Counted from the first letter of the stretch, positions 45,546-54,564 are shown. The stretch: 64,000 nucleotides of DNA from Parerythrobacter jejuensis (GCF_039536765.1 NZ_BAAAZF010000001.1:2563501-2627500), one strand, 5' to 3'. The notes: generated by a model from the letters alone, not told the origin. Numbers and translations are program-made.

Positions 45546-46331
45546 ATGGAAGTTGGTGCCAATACCCCCGCAGTCGTCACCGGCGGCGCATCCGGCCTCG
45601 GTGCTGCAACGGCCCGTGCGCTGGCAGCCAAAGGCGTGAAAGTCGCGATCTTCGATATGAACGAAGAAAAGGGCAACGCCATGGCGGAAGAGCTTGGCGG
45701 GGTTTTCTGCAAGGTCAATGTCACCAGCGACGAGGAAGTCGATGCCGGCTTCGCAAAGGCCCGTGAAGCCCATGGGCAGGAGCGTATCCTGGTCAATTGC
45801 GCAGGCATCGGCAACGCGATCAAGACGGCCAGCCGTTCGCGCGAAGATGGCTCGATCAAGCACTTCCCGCTTTCGGCCTTCGATTTCGTCATCCAGGTCA
45901 ATCTGGTCGGCACGTTCCGCTGCATCGCCAAGTCGGCAGCGGGCATGATGTCGCTTGATCCGCTGACGGAAGAGGGTGATCGCGGCGCTATCGTGAACAC
46001 CGCATCTGTCGCGGCAGAGGATGGCCAGATCGGCCAGGCAGCCTATTCCGCCTCCAAGGGCGGTGTTGTCGGCATGACATTGCCGATTGCACGCGACCTG
46101 ATGAAGGAAGGTATCCGCGTCAACACGATCCTGCCGGGTATTTTCGACACCCCGCTGCTTGCCGCCGCGCCGCAGAATGTGCGCGATGCACTGGCCGCAT
46201 CGGTGCCATTCCCCAAGCGTCTGGGTATGCCGGACGAGTATGCGAAACTGGCCATGACGATGATCGAAACCGGCTATTTCAATGGCGAAGATGTGCGCCT
46301 CGATGGCGGCATCCGGATGGCCCCTCGTTAA
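45546..46331 (+). CDS. SDR family oxidoreductase (3-hydroxyacyl-CoA dehydrogenase type 2-like)
   Basis: 261 aa. The NAD(P) loop TGGASGLG is at residues 12-19 and the catalytic Ser154, Tyr167 and Lys171 are visible (NTASVAAEDG and YSASKGG). FDMNEEKG with Asp37 favours NAD. The overall fit, including NCAGIGNAIKT and PFPKRLGMPDEYAKLA, is to the type 2 3-hydroxyacyl-CoA dehydrogenases. It is co-transcribed with the thiolase gene upstream (28 bp gap, GAGAGGAA ribosome site) and would deliver its 3-ketoacyl-CoA. Confidence 0.92.
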   Translation: MEVGANTPAVVTGGASGLGAATARALAAKGVKVAIFDMNEEKGNAMAEELGGVFCKVNVTSDEEVDAGFAKAREAHGQERILVNCAGIGNAIKTASRSREDGSIKHFPLSAFDFVIQVNLVGTFRCIAKSAAGMMSLDPLTEEGDRGAIVNTASVAAEDGQIGQAAYSASKGGVVGMTLPIARDLMKEGIRVNTILPGIFDTPLLAAAPQNVRDALAASVPFPKRLGMPDEYAKLAMTMIETGYFNGEDVRLDGGIRMAPR

Positions 46332-46413
46332 GCTGGCCTCCGCTAATTTGGCAGGGAAGCGTGGTCTTTCCTACTGCAGCGGCGGTCGCTAGCTTGCCGC
46401 AATGATATTCGCA

Positions 46414-46465
46414 GCGCTCCTTTCCCCGTGTTCTTTGACGCAGGGATCGGGGCGCTTCGTTTTTT
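46414..46465 (+). terminator. Weak candidate terminator after the SDR gene
   Basis: GCGCTCC (46414-46420) can pair with GGGGCGC (46449-46455, one G-T pair), followed by TTCGTTTTTT. The loop is long (28 nt), so the call is tentative. Confidence 0.3.
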
Positions 46466-46476
46466 GCCACAGGACA

Positions 46477-46494
46477 GTGTTCCATGTGTTCCAT
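46477..46494 (+). repeat. Tandem 9-bp repeat GTGTTCCAT x2
   Basis: Two perfect head-to-tail copies lie 27 bp before the enoyl-CoA hydratase gene. They may be a direct-repeat operator or chance. Confidence 0.5.
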
Positions 46495-46520
46495 CCAGTA
46501 GGATTTCGCGGAGAGGATAG

Positions 46521-47393
46521 ATGACCGATTACACCCAGATACTGGTCGACAAGGCGGACGGTATTGCCACCATCACGCTCAACCGGCCGGAGAAGATGAA
46601 CGCTTTCACCAACGTGATGATGACAGAAATGATCGCCGCGATGGACGACATCGATGCCGATGACGATGTCCGCGCGGTGATCTTTACCGGGGCGGGCGAC
46701 CGTGCGTTTTGCGCCGGTGCCGACCTGACGCCAGAGGGTGGAGGCCGGGTCTTCTCAGATCCGACCGAGGTTGAAGATCTCTCGGACGAGCGCGTCCGCG
46801 ATGGCGGTGGCCGCCTGACCTTGCGCTTGTTCAACAGCACCAAACCATTGATATCTGCCTGTAACGGCGTTGCGGTGGGGATCGGGGCGACGATGCAGCT
46901 GGCCATGGATATCCGCCTGGCCTCCGACACGGCGCGATATGGTTTCGTATTCGCGCGGCGCGGGATCGTGCCGGAAGCGTGTTCGAGCTGGTTCCTGCCC
47001 AAGCTGGTCGGCATCCAGCAAGCGCTGGAGTGGTGCTATTCGGGCCGTGTGTTCGATGCAGCGGAAGCGAAAGAAGGCCGCTTGGTCCGATCCATCCACC
47101 CACAAGCTGAATTGATGGATGTGGCGAAAGGTCTGGCGCGCGAGATTGCCGACAATACCTCGGCCATTTCGGTGTCGATGACCCGGGCGATGATGTGGCG
47201 CAATCCCAGCGGTGATCACCCGATGGATGCGCACAATGTCGACAGCAAGGCGATCTACCGCCTGTCACGCGGGGCCGATGCCATGGAAGGCATTGCCAGC
47301 TTCCTGGAGAAGCGCGATCCGGAATATCCGGGCAAGGTCAGCACGGATATGCCCGACTTCTATCCCTGGTGGCAGGAACCCGAATACAAATGA
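46521..47393 (+). CDS. Enoyl-CoA hydratase/isomerase family protein
   Basis: 290 aa crotonase-fold protein. The N-terminus reads GIATITLNRPEKMNAF; the oxyanion-hole segment is RAFCAGADLTPEGGG and the second is ACNGVAVGIGATMQLAMDIRLAS. The catalytic acidic position after RRGIVPEACSSWFLP corresponds to Glu of active hydratases (PEAC). It hydrates 2-enoyl-CoA or a related thioester. Together with the upstream thiolase and dehydrogenase it completes most of a beta-oxidation spiral. An 11-bp gap separates it from mtnP. Confidence 0.92.
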   Translation: MTDYTQILVDKADGIATITLNRPEKMNAFTNVMMTEMIAAMDDIDADDDVRAVIFTGAGDRAFCAGADLTPEGGGRVFSDPTEVEDLSDERVRDGGGRLTLRLFNSTKPLISACNGVAVGIGATMQLAMDIRLASDTARYGFVFARRGIVPEACSSWFLPKLVGIQQALEWCYSGRVFDAAEAKEGRLVRSIHPQAELMDVAKGLAREIADNTSAISVSMTRAMMWRNPSGDHPMDAHNVDSKAIYRLSRGADAMEGIASFLEKRDPEYPGKVSTDMPDFYPWWQEPEYK

Positions 47394-47403
47394 GCGCGAA
47401 CAC

Positions 47404-48270
47404 ATGAGCAATTGGCATATCGGGATTCTTGGTGGATCGGGCTTGTATGAAGGTGTCGCGCTGGAAGATCAGCAGGACATCGAGGTTTCCTCGCCGTTCG
47501 GCGCGCCGTCCGGGCCGGTTACGACCGGGCGGATCGGAGATGTGAAACTAACCTTCATGGCGCGGCATGGAGCGGGGCATCGCCTGTCACCCGGCAGTGT
47601 GAACTATCGCGCCAATATCGATGTGATGAAGCGTTGCGGGGTCACCGATGTGTTGGCGATCAGTGCAATCGGGTCTTTGCGCGAGGAAATGGCGCCGGGC
47701 AGCTTTGTTGCGGTGGACCAATTTATTGATCGGACCATGGGGCGCACATCCAGCTTCTTCGGTGAAGGTCTGGTGGCCCATGTGGCACTGGCCGATCCTG
47801 TCTGCGCGCGGCTTTCAACGCTTGCTGGGAACGCAGCCGAGGCGGCCGGGGCAAAGGTCCATCGCGGGGGAACCTATATCGCGATGGAAGGCCCGCAATT
47901 CTCTACCCGCGCAGAAAGCCGGATGTACCGTGAATGGGGCGGGGACGTTATCGGCATGACCGGCATGCCGGAGGCCAAACTCGCCCGTGAAGCGGAGCTG
48001 CCCTACGCGATGCTGGCCATGGTCACCGACTATGACAGTTGGCGCGATGAAGAGGCTGGCGTGGAGACAGCTGATATCCTCGCCGTGTTGCAAGCCAATG
48101 CTGATATGGCCCGCAAAACCATGCTGTCGCTGGTGAATTCTCTGCCTGCCACACGGGAGGCCAGTCCGCATGATACGGCACTCGAATTTGCCCTGCTGAC
48201 AGCGCCAGAGAAGCGCGATCCGACCTTATTGGCGAAGCTGGATGCGGTTGCGGGCCGGGTGCTTGGGTGA
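47404..48270 (+). CDS. mtnP: S-methyl-5'-thioadenosine phosphorylase
   Basis: 288 aa. It splits methylthioadenosine, the by-product of polyamine and homoserine-lactone synthesis, into adenine and methylthioribose-1-phosphate. Signatures are WHIGILGGSGLYE, the phosphate-binding ARHGAGHRLSPG, AISAIGSLREE and AMEGPQFSTRAES. The C-terminal NMDYD-type base loop reads VTDYDSWR. The ATG at 47404 follows GAGCGAA; the longer open frame lies inside the hydratase gene. No other methionine-salvage genes lie in the window. Confidence 0.95.
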   Translation: MSNWHIGILGGSGLYEGVALEDQQDIEVSSPFGAPSGPVTTGRIGDVKLTFMARHGAGHRLSPGSVNYRANIDVMKRCGVTDVLAISAIGSLREEMAPGSFVAVDQFIDRTMGRTSSFFGEGLVAHVALADPVCARLSTLAGNAAEAAGAKVHRGGTYIAMEGPQFSTRAESRMYREWGGDVIGMTGMPEAKLAREAELPYAMLAMVTDYDSWRDEEAGVETADILAVLQANADMARKTMLSLVNSLPATREASPHDTALEFALLTAPEKRDPTLLAKLDAVAGRVLG

Positions 48271-48306
48271 CGCCCGTGGCTGATACGGGCGGGCTTGCCA
48301 GCGACG

Positions 48307-48326
48307 TTGGTTTCCTTAGAAACTAA
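48307..48326. promoter_or_regulatory. Putative MarR operator
   Basis: TTGGTTTC-CTTA-GAAACTAA is a near-perfect inverted repeat (7 of 8 arm positions match) ending 4 bp before the marR-type ATG. Size and place fit an autorepressor site. It would also overlap the ribosome site, so binding should block both promoter and translation start. Confidence 0.6.
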
Positions 48327-48330
48327 CGGC

Positions 48331-48828
48331 ATGTCTGCTGACGATTCTCATCCGCCCGTTCTGGCCGAATTCCTGCCATACCAGCTGTCGATTGCATCGA
48401 ACGCTGTTAGCGGCCGGATTGCCGAACTGTATCAGGCGCGGTTCGAGCTCAAGATCAGCGAATGGCGGATCATGGCGGTTCTGGGCGAGGCGCAGGCTTT
48501 GACCCAGCGTGAGTTGGCGGCGATGACATTGATGGACAAGGTTGCGGTCAACCGGGCCTGCAAGGCGTTGGAGAGCAGGGGCTTTGTCAGCCGTCGCCCC
48601 AATGCCAGTGACGGACGCTCGCACCATATCGCTTTGACCGATGAAGGGCGCGAGATTTACGTCCAGATCATGCCTCTGGCGCGCGATGTCGAGGGGCAAT
48701 TGCTGGAACCATTCGGCGAAGAAGAGCGAGCAGTGTTGCGCGATCTGCTCGCCCGCTTGCGCGCTGCGGCCCAGACGATTGGGGCCCAGACGACCGGGGC
48801 CCAAACGATCGAGGCGACGCAAGGTTAA
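48331..48828 (+). CDS. MarR family transcriptional regulator
   Basis: 165 aa winged-helix repressor. LKISEWRIMAVLGEAQALTQRELAA covers the first helices, VNRACKALESRGFVSR is the recognition region and RRPNASDGRSHHIALTDEGRE is the wing with the conserved DGR. Such proteins bind small aromatic or lipophilic ligands. The ATG at 48331 is chosen because the longer frame would cover the palindromic operator. The C-terminal end carries a 15-bp tandem repeat. It follows mtnP by 60 bp, same strand. Its target outside its own operator is not known. Confidence 0.9.
   Translation: MSADDSHPPVLAEFLPYQLSIASNAVSGRIAELYQARFELKISEWRIMAVLGEAQALTQRELAAMTLMDKVAVNRACKALESRGFVSRRPNASDGRSHHIALTDEGREIYVQIMPLARDVEGQLLEPFGEEERAVLRDLLARLRAAAQTIGAQTTGAQTIEATQG
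48771..48815 (+). repeat. Three 15-bp tandem repeats in the marR-type gene
   Basis: Three in-frame copies of a CCAGACGAnnGGGGC-like unit (48771-48785, 48786-48800, 48801-48815) encode the tail QTIGAQTTGAQTIEA. The copies differ by a few bases. Such tracts can vary in number by slippage. Confidence 0.7.
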
Positions 48829-48897
48829 ACCCCTGCGCCGCCTCGGATTGCCAACCTCTGGGTCGGCTCGTTTTGCGTTCGACTAGAGTAAGTCTGA

Positions 48898-49893
48898 CTA
48901 CATCGAGAACGCATCGCTGATCGAACAGGCCGCCGGGCCAAGGATCACAATGAACAGAACCGGTAGGATGAACAGGATCAGCGGTACAGTCATGATCGCA
49001 GGCAGACGGGCCGCTTTCTCTTCCGCACGCATCATGCGCTCGTTCCGGAATTCGGCCGACAGCACACGCAGGGCAGAAGCCAGCGGCGTACCATAGCGTT
49101 CGGTTTGGACCATGGTGGTCACCACGCCCTGGACCGCCTCGAGATCGACGCGATAGGCGAGGTTGTCGAACGCTTGTTTCCGGTCGCTCAGGAAGGAGAG
49201 TTCGATCGCGGTCAGGGCAAATTCGTCACCCAATTCCGGATAGGCACGGCCCAGTTCCTTTGCCACGCGGTTGAAAGCTGCGTCGACCGTCAAACCGGCT
49301 TCGGCACAAATCACCAGCAAGTCGAGTGCGTCAGGCAGACCCTTGCGGATCGAGTCCGTGCGCTTGTTTGCCTTGTTCTTGAGGAACAGTTCCGGACCTT
49401 TATAGCCGATGCCGACAGCGGCGCTGAGCGCGCCAAGCCGCTTGAAATCGCCCCATTCGGGGAAGAAATCGGACACATAGAAGATCATGAAAGCCGCAGC
49501 GCCCAGCGCGATCGGCAGCACCAGACGGGCACCGATCACCAGAACGGCGAGTTCCTTGTTACGATACCCGGCATGGGCCAGCTTTTGCTGGATGATTTCG
49601 ATCTGGCTCTCTTGGAGAACCTTCATGTTTGAAAGCGTATCTTTGACCTTTTCGGTCTGGTCCGTTTTCCGAACAAGGCTCTGGCGCTTCTTGGCATTGG
49701 ATTTGACAATCCCTGCCTTCAGTTCTTCGCGCCGTTCATTGAGAGCTTTGACCCGCTTGGCCATCGGGTCTTTGACGGTCACGGCGGCATAGATTGCCAT
49801 CATGACTGCGAGAGCGGCAACGCCTGCGAGGATCGTGCCGACGAGGATAACGTCGACGCCGAGAAGCGTAGGGCCGGAAGCGCTGTTGATCAT
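48898..49893 (-). CDS. tadC: Tad pilus platform protein TadC
   Basis: 331 aa with the T2SS F domain: about four membrane helices and DSIRKGLPDALDLLVICAEAGLTVDAAF, then AIMTVPLILFILPVLFIVILGP at the end. TadB and TadC together form the inner-membrane platform on which the Flp pilus is assembled. It is the last gene of the minus-strand Tad operon, starting 18 bp after tadB. Confidence 0.95.
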   Translation of the reverse strand: MINSASGPTLLGVDVILVGTILAGVAALAVMMAIYAAVTVKDPMAKRVKALNERREELKAGIVKSNAKKRQSLVRKTDQTEKVKDTLSNMKVLQESQIEIIQQKLAHAGYRNKELAVLVIGARLVLPIALGAAAFMIFYVSDFFPEWGDFKRLGALSAAVGIGYKGPELFLKNKANKRTDSIRKGLPDALDLLVICAEAGLTVDAAFNRVAKELGRAYPELGDEFALTAIELSFLSDRKQAFDNLAYRVDLEAVQGVVTTMVQTERYGTPLASALRVLSAEFRNERMMRAEEKAARLPAIMTVPLILFILPVLFIVILGPAACSISDAFSM

Positions 49894-49911
49894 GATCTTC
49901 TCCGGGTCCCG

Positions 49912-50883
49912 TTAGATTTCGAAACTGACCATCTTGGCCATGATAAAGGCCCCGATCGACATCCACACCAGGCCGCCAAGCCCTACAACGATCAGACGTT
50001 CTTCGTAGAAGAAGCCACCGATATAGCTGGGGTTGATCCACCAGATCATGCCGAACACGATGAAGGGAAGGGCGCCCACAATGTAGGCCGATGCCTTCGA
50101 TTCCGAGCTCATCGCCTTGATCTTCAGCTTCATCTGGCTCCGCTTGCGCAGAACTTCAGACAGGTTCGAGAGCGTTTCTGCCAGGTTGCCACCGGTTTCG
50201 CGCTGGATCGCCAATGTGATGCAGAAGAAATTGAATTCGGGAATGCCGAGACGATCAGCGGTGTCCTGGAGGGATTCCTCCATCGTACGCCCGATCCTGA
50301 TCCGTTCGGTAATCCCTTTGAATTCCTCGCCCACAGGCCCCGGCAGTTCAGTTGCCACCACAGCGAGGGTTTCCGTCACCGGCAGGCCCGAGCGCAAGCC
50401 GCGCACCAGCAATTCGATGGCGTCAGGGAATTTTGCGTTGAAGTTCGCAGTCCGCTTCTTGATGAAGAAACCGACAATCATGTGCGGCAAGCCGGCGCCA
50501 ATCAGGATTCCCACGATCAGCGACAGCAGAGCCGCCCCGGAGCGCAGGAACATGACAACTGTGATCGCCAAGGCAATTCCCAGAGATGCGTAGAAATACT
50601 GGCTGACGGTCCAGCCTTTGCCAGTCCGGTCCAGGCGCGTTTCGAGCGCTTCGATCTTCGAGCCTGACCCTTTGGCTGCTTGGGTCTTGGGCTTGCGGGC
50701 TGCGATCGCTTTCTTGAGCTGCGATTCAACTTTGGTGTCGGTGCTTTCGGAATGGCGATAGCGCACGGCGTTCAGGCGCCGCTGGCTTTCCTTGGCAGCA
50801 GATGGACCTGACATCGCGGCATAGCCAACGACCATCAGAGCCATGAGGCCCCCTCCGAATAGCAAGAGCTGCAAAATGCTCAT
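49912..50883 (-). CDS. tadB: Tad pilus platform protein TadB
   Basis: 323 aa. N- and C-terminal hydrophobic helices flank a T2SS F domain (FPDAIELLVRGLRSGLPVTETLAVVA, ITLAIQRETGGNLAETLSNLSEVLR). It is the second platform subunit of the Tad/Cpa machine. In most alphaproteobacterial loci the tadA/cpaF ATPase gene sits between cpaE and tadB; here only 79 bp and a hairpin separate them. Confidence 0.95.
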   Translation of the reverse strand: MSILQLLLFGGGLMALMVVGYAAMSGPSAAKESQRRLNAVRYRHSESTDTKVESQLKKAIAARKPKTQAAKGSGSKIEALETRLDRTGKGWTVSQYFYASLGIALAITVVMFLRSGAALLSLIVGILIGAGLPHMIVGFFIKKRTANFNAKFPDAIELLVRGLRSGLPVTETLAVVATELPGPVGEEFKGITERIRIGRTMEESLQDTADRLGIPEFNFFCITLAIQRETGGNLAETLSNLSEVLRKRSQMKLKIKAMSSESKASAYIVGALPFIVFGMIWWINPSYIGGFFYEERLIVVGLGGLVWMSIGAFIMAKMVSFEI

Positions 50884-50925
50884 GCGCGCTAACCGCCTTT
50901 CCTGACTTCAAACATCCGTTACCCG

Positions 50926-50949
50926 ATCCGGGGCACGCAGGCCCCGGAT
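50926..50949. other. Hairpin between cpaE and tadB
   Basis: A perfect 9-bp inverted repeat, ATCCGGGGC-ACGCAG-GCCCCGGAT, in the 79-bp gap where a cpaF gene is normally found. No T-run follows it on the minus strand. It may slow transcription into tadB or protect mRNA ends. Confidence 0.6.
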
Positions 50950-50962
50950 GTGTTCCGGCCGA

Positions 50963-52261
50963 TTACTGGGCAGGGGCCTTGTCGGCCGCCTTGTCTTTTT
51001 TGTCTTTTTTCTTCTTCGCCAAGAGCGACTTGAAGTCGAAGCTGCCGAGCAGCGACTTCTTCTTGCCTTCCTCGTCACCGGCTTCCTCTTCGCTCGCGCC
51101 AATGACGCGTTCAGCAAGTTGGCGGATGACCTGGCTGGATTTGGAGCTCGGATTCGCATCAGCGAACACCTGTCCCAGCTTCGCTGCGTTTGATGCCGAC
51201 TTGGCGTCAAACGGAATGCTGAAGTCGATGCTGCGTTCGATCGAGGCTTCGAAGTCAGCCTTGCTGATCTCGCCCACGCCGGCCTGGACTTTATTGGCCA
51301 CAATCAGGGGTTGAGCATGTGCAGCATTCGTCTTCAGCCACGACAGAATGCGGATCGTGTCACGCGCCGAAGCGAGTGTCATTTCCGTTGCCAACACGAT
51401 GACATTCACGTCAGCGAGCAGGTGCGGGAAGTTAATCAACATGTTGCGCGGCAAATCGATGACCGTCATCTCAAACGCCTGACGGAATTCTTCCTCCAGT
51501 TGGATGAAGGCAGAGCCATCTGTCATCAGCGGCGAGTTGATCGGTGCTTCGGCAGACAGGATCGCCAGATTATCGTTCGCACGGATCATGGCGCGTTCGA
51601 TGAACAGGCCGTCAATCCGGCTCGGATTGTCGATCGCGTCGGTCAGGCCACGGCCAGGCTCGAGATCGAGCGAGAGCGCGCCGGTTCCGAAATGCACATC
51701 AAGATCGAGCAGTGCCGTCGGCATGTCGTGATCATCGCTGAACAGCCACCCGAGGGAGGTCGCCAGCATGGAGGCGCCAACGCCGCCGCGAGTCCCGACT
51801 ACTGCGGTCGAGATGTGCCGCTTGGCCGTTTCCGGATCGTTTGCCTTGGGCGCGCTGAACACGGCCTGGGCCTGGTTCAGTGCATCGCGCAATTGTCCGG
51901 CCGAAAGCGGCTTGAGAAGGTAATCGTGGATGCCGCTCGCGAGCAGGTCGCGATAGAGCCGCACATCATTGACCTGGCCAATGGCGATCACCACTGTCCC
52001 CGGCTCGCAAACTTCGGCCAAGGCGTTGATATCGTTCAGCGGATCACCGCTTTCGGACAAGTCGACCATGAGAATGTTGGGGCTGGCCGATACCGACAGG
52101 GATTGCACAGCATTGCGCAAGCCACCCTTGTTGCATTTCTCCGGCTGCCAGCCCAGTTCGATGACCACAGGACGCAAGACGTCCAGTGCGGTGTCATCGC
52201 AAATATAGGCAGCGAAGGGATCTCGGTTGCCGGACATGCCGGCGTTCCATGGGGCGTTCAT
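50963..52261 (-). CDS. cpaE: Tad pilus localisation ATPase-like protein CpaE/TadZ
   Basis: 432 aa. An atypical receiver-like domain (residues ~15-140, ILMVDLSESGDPLNDINALAE and HDYLLKPLSAGQLRDALN) precedes a MinD/ParA-like domain. Its P-loop is degenerate, VGTRGGVGAS, lacking both signature lysines, as is common in TadZ/CpaE proteins. ALLDLDVHFGTGALSLDLEPG follows. The tail is Lys-rich (AKKKKDKKDKAADK). CpaE places the pilus machine at the pole. Confidence 0.95.
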   Translation of the reverse strand: MNAPWNAGMSGNRDPFAAYICDDTALDVLRPVVIELGWQPEKCNKGGLRNAVQSLSVSASPNILMVDLSESGDPLNDINALAEVCEPGTVVIAIGQVNDVRLYRDLLASGIHDYLLKPLSAGQLRDALNQAQAVFSAPKANDPETAKRHISTAVVGTRGGVGASMLATSLGWLFSDDHDMPTALLDLDVHFGTGALSLDLEPGRGLTDAIDNPSRIDGLFIERAMIRANDNLAILSAEAPINSPLMTDGSAFIQLEEEFRQAFEMTVIDLPRNMLINFPHLLADVNVIVLATEMTLASARDTIRILSWLKTNAAHAQPLIVANKVQAGVGEISKADFEASIERSIDFSIPFDAKSASNAAKLGQVFADANPSSKSSQVIRQLAERVIGASEEEAGDEEGKKKSLLGSFDFKSLLAKKKKDKKDKAADKAPAQ

Positions 52262-52264
52262 GAC

Positions 52265-52909
52265 TTAACCTCCCGTTCCGCCAGCGCCGGGCAATGCGCC
52301 CACGCCTTCGGGTGCTTTTTCGCGATACGCATCGACAGCTTTCGAAGCGCGCTGGACGTAAACCTCGCCCGAGCCTTTATCGCCACTGACCAGATCTTCG
52401 GGATCCGCAACCATCGCGGCAATGTTGCCGTTGGTGGCGCAGCCGTAACCGGGGTGCGTACCGTTGTTGTAATTCATCTCGGATTTCACCGACCAGTCGG
52501 GGCAACCCGGAACGCTCGCGGTAGAGCGGGTCAGGACGACCCGTGCGTTGCCCGGCTGGACATAACCCGAAGTAACAGGGGCGCCGTCGCTCACCAGGAT
52601 GCCGTGACGCGCTGCCAGTTTGGAGATGGCGTCCTTGGTGGCCCCGCTCAGCATCGGATCTTCGATCGATACCCGGTCACCATAGCGCAGGTCCATCGCA
52701 TCGAACCAACCGGACAGACGCTGCTGTTCAGGGATCGAAAGGCCGCCGGCCCCGGCGCGAACATCAAGCGTATAGTTGGTGCGTTCCACCACTGGTTGCT
52801 TGGTGCTGTAGACCGTGCGGTTCTCGGGCATCCCGCCACATGCTGCGAGCCCGATGCTGGCCACTGTCAGGGTGAGAGCCCCGGCAAGTTTCGTGTTGAA
52901 TTTGCTCAT
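52265..52909 (-). CDS. cpaD: Tad pilus assembly lipoprotein CpaD
   Basis: 214 aa with a lipoprotein signal (LTLTVASIGLAACG). The family core reads YTLDVRAGAGGLSIPEQQRLSGW and ends near the NNGTHPGYGCATNGNIAAMVADPEDLV motif typical of CpaD. It is an outer-membrane-associated partner of the secretin CpaC. A start at ATG 52927, overlapping the cpaC stop (ATGA), is possible; ATG 52909, preceded by AGGGAAG, gives a more typical signal peptide. Confidence 0.93.
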   Translation of the reverse strand: MSKFNTKLAGALTLTVASIGLAACGGMPENRTVYSTKQPVVERTNYTLDVRAGAGGLSIPEQQRLSGWFDAMDLRYGDRVSIEDPMLSGATKDAISKLAARHGILVSDGAPVTSGYVQPGNARVVLTRSTASVPGCPDWSVKSEMNYNNGTHPGYGCATNGNIAAMVADPEDLVSGDKGSGEVYVQRASKAVDAYREKAPEGVGALPGAGGTGG

Positions 52910-52923
52910 TGTTCTCACTTCCC

Positions 52924-54564
52924 TCATTTCAGGCTGAAGCCGGGCGCGGCAGCGGCGGTGCGCTGGTTGCGCTTGGATTTCTTGGACTTCTTCTCTGCCC
53001 GGCGATCATCCTTGCTGGACGATGACGGCATCAGAGCAGCCGGATCGATCCGCGACACGGCCGGGGCCGGGGCATTGCGATCCTGCGCAGTCGGTTTCGG
53101 ACGATCGCTGCCGGTCTCTCCGTCATTCTCGAAATAGCCCAAGGTTCGCTGGATTTCGTTCGGAGTCTTGAAGCCATCGGTCGGCAGTTTGATGTCTGCA
53201 GAATCGACCGGCTTGACGAGGTATGGCGTGACCACGATCACCAGCTCGGTTTCGCCCTTGCGGAACGAGGTCGAGCGGAACAGATTGCCGAGCACCGGCA
53301 CGTCACCCAGGCCTGGAGTCTTGTCGACCGTGTTCTGCGAACTGTTCGACATCAGGCCGGCGATCATGAAGCTCTGGCCGGAACCCAGCTCGACGGTTGT
53401 TTCCGCCTTGCGGGTGGTCAAAGCCGGGATCTGGAAGCCGTTTAGCGTGATGGCGCCCTGGCTCGACAGTTCCGAGACTTCCGGAGCCACGCGGATCGAA
53501 ATCCGTCCGTTGCTCAGGACCACTGGTGAATATGCAAGGCTGACACCGAAATTGCGATACTCGATCGACGTGGTGCCAAGACCCTGACTGATCGGGATCG
53601 GGAACTCACCGCCGGCCAGGAAGGTCGCGGTTTCGCCCGACAGAGCTGTCAAGTTAGGCTGCGACAGGGTCGTGATGAGACCCAGGCGCTCGCCGACGTC
53701 AAAGGCGCTGGCAATATCAAGGCCGAACAGGCGACCGGCGAAGTTCAGAGCTGTCTGGCCCGGGTTGTTCTGGGCCACAGGGAACGTCGTCCCGCCGACA
53801 ATGAACTGACCCTTCGCAGGGTCAAACGGCAGACTGATCGAACCTGCCGGCAGGCCGAACTGGGCCGAGGCGTCCAGGGTCGGGAAGGCCGACGTATCAA
53901 GATCGGTGATCGTGCCGAAAGCACGGCCGCGATTGACGCCGAACAGAAAACCGTCGGTGCTGTCGCGGGTTTGCAGGTTGGAACCGATTTCACGGACCAG
54001 CGAACGGCTGACTTCCGCGATACGAACTTGCAGGTTGACTTGCAGCGGGGTCGCCATTTTCAGGCGGCTGATCACATTGGCATCTTCACCCAGGAAGGCA
54101 CTGACGAGACGCTCGGCCTCGGCGGCATCTTCAGGAGCGCCAACGGTGCCCGTCAACAGGACCGTGTTGGTGCCCATGGTCGCAGTGGCGATCCGGGCTT
54201 CCGGCATGGCCAGTGCCAGCATCTGGTCGAGGCTGTCGATATTGGATCCAACGCGGACATTGGCCGCCCAGATAATATCGCCCGACGCGTTGCTGGCGTA
54301 GATGGTGGTCTCACCGCCCGATTTGGCGAACAGATACAGCTGACGCTGCGATTTGATCTGGACGTCGGCAACGGCCTCGTTGGCAATGAACACATCGGTC
54401 ATTGCGCCCGGAATGCTGATCAGCTCGCCGCGACCGATCGACAGGACGATTTCCTGCGACGGTTTCACGACCGACTGGGCGTTTGCCAGGCTTACAGGGC
54501 TTGCCGCAATCGGCAGCGCTGCAAGGCTCGCAAAGAGCGCTTTTGCAATCAGACGACGTTTCAT
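52924..54564 (-). CDS. cpaC: Tad pilus secretin CpaC/RcpA
   Basis: 546 aa. A signal peptide (AALPIAASPVSLANAQ) is followed by a pilus-assembly N-domain (LSIGRGELISIPGAMTDVFIANEAVADVQ), a BON-like segment and the secretin domain with the VPVLGNLF and ELVIVVTPYLVKP signatures. It forms the outer-membrane pore for the pilus. The tail is Lys/Ser-rich (SSSKDDRRAEKKSKKSKRNQ). The start ATG 54564 has AGGGG 8 nt upstream; the open frame runs on to 54648 but with no signal-like sequence. Confidence 0.96.
   Translation of the reverse strand: MKRRLIAKALFASLAALPIAASPVSLANAQSVVKPSQEIVLSIGRGELISIPGAMTDVFIANEAVADVQIKSQRQLYLFAKSGGETTIYASNASGDIIWAANVRVGSNIDSLDQMLALAMPEARIATATMGTNTVLLTGTVGAPEDAAEAERLVSAFLGEDANVISRLKMATPLQVNLQVRIAEVSRSLVREIGSNLQTRDSTDGFLFGVNRGRAFGTITDLDTSAFPTLDASAQFGLPAGSISLPFDPAKGQFIVGGTTFPVAQNNPGQTALNFAGRLFGLDIASAFDVGERLGLITTLSQPNLTALSGETATFLAGGEFPIPISQGLGTTSIEYRNFGVSLAYSPVVLSNGRISIRVAPEVSELSSQGAITLNGFQIPALTTRKAETTVELGSGQSFMIAGLMSNSSQNTVDKTPGLGDVPVLGNLFRSTSFRKGETELVIVVTPYLVKPVDSADIKLPTDGFKTPNEIQRTLGYFENDGETGSDRPKPTAQDRNAPAPAVSRIDPAALMPSSSSKDDRRAEKKSKKSKRNQRTAAAAPGFSLK

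Noticed and set aside
51311-53137. Plus-strand frame of 608 codons over cpaE and cpaD
   Set aside because: Antisense to two well-recognised pilus genes; no motif of its own.
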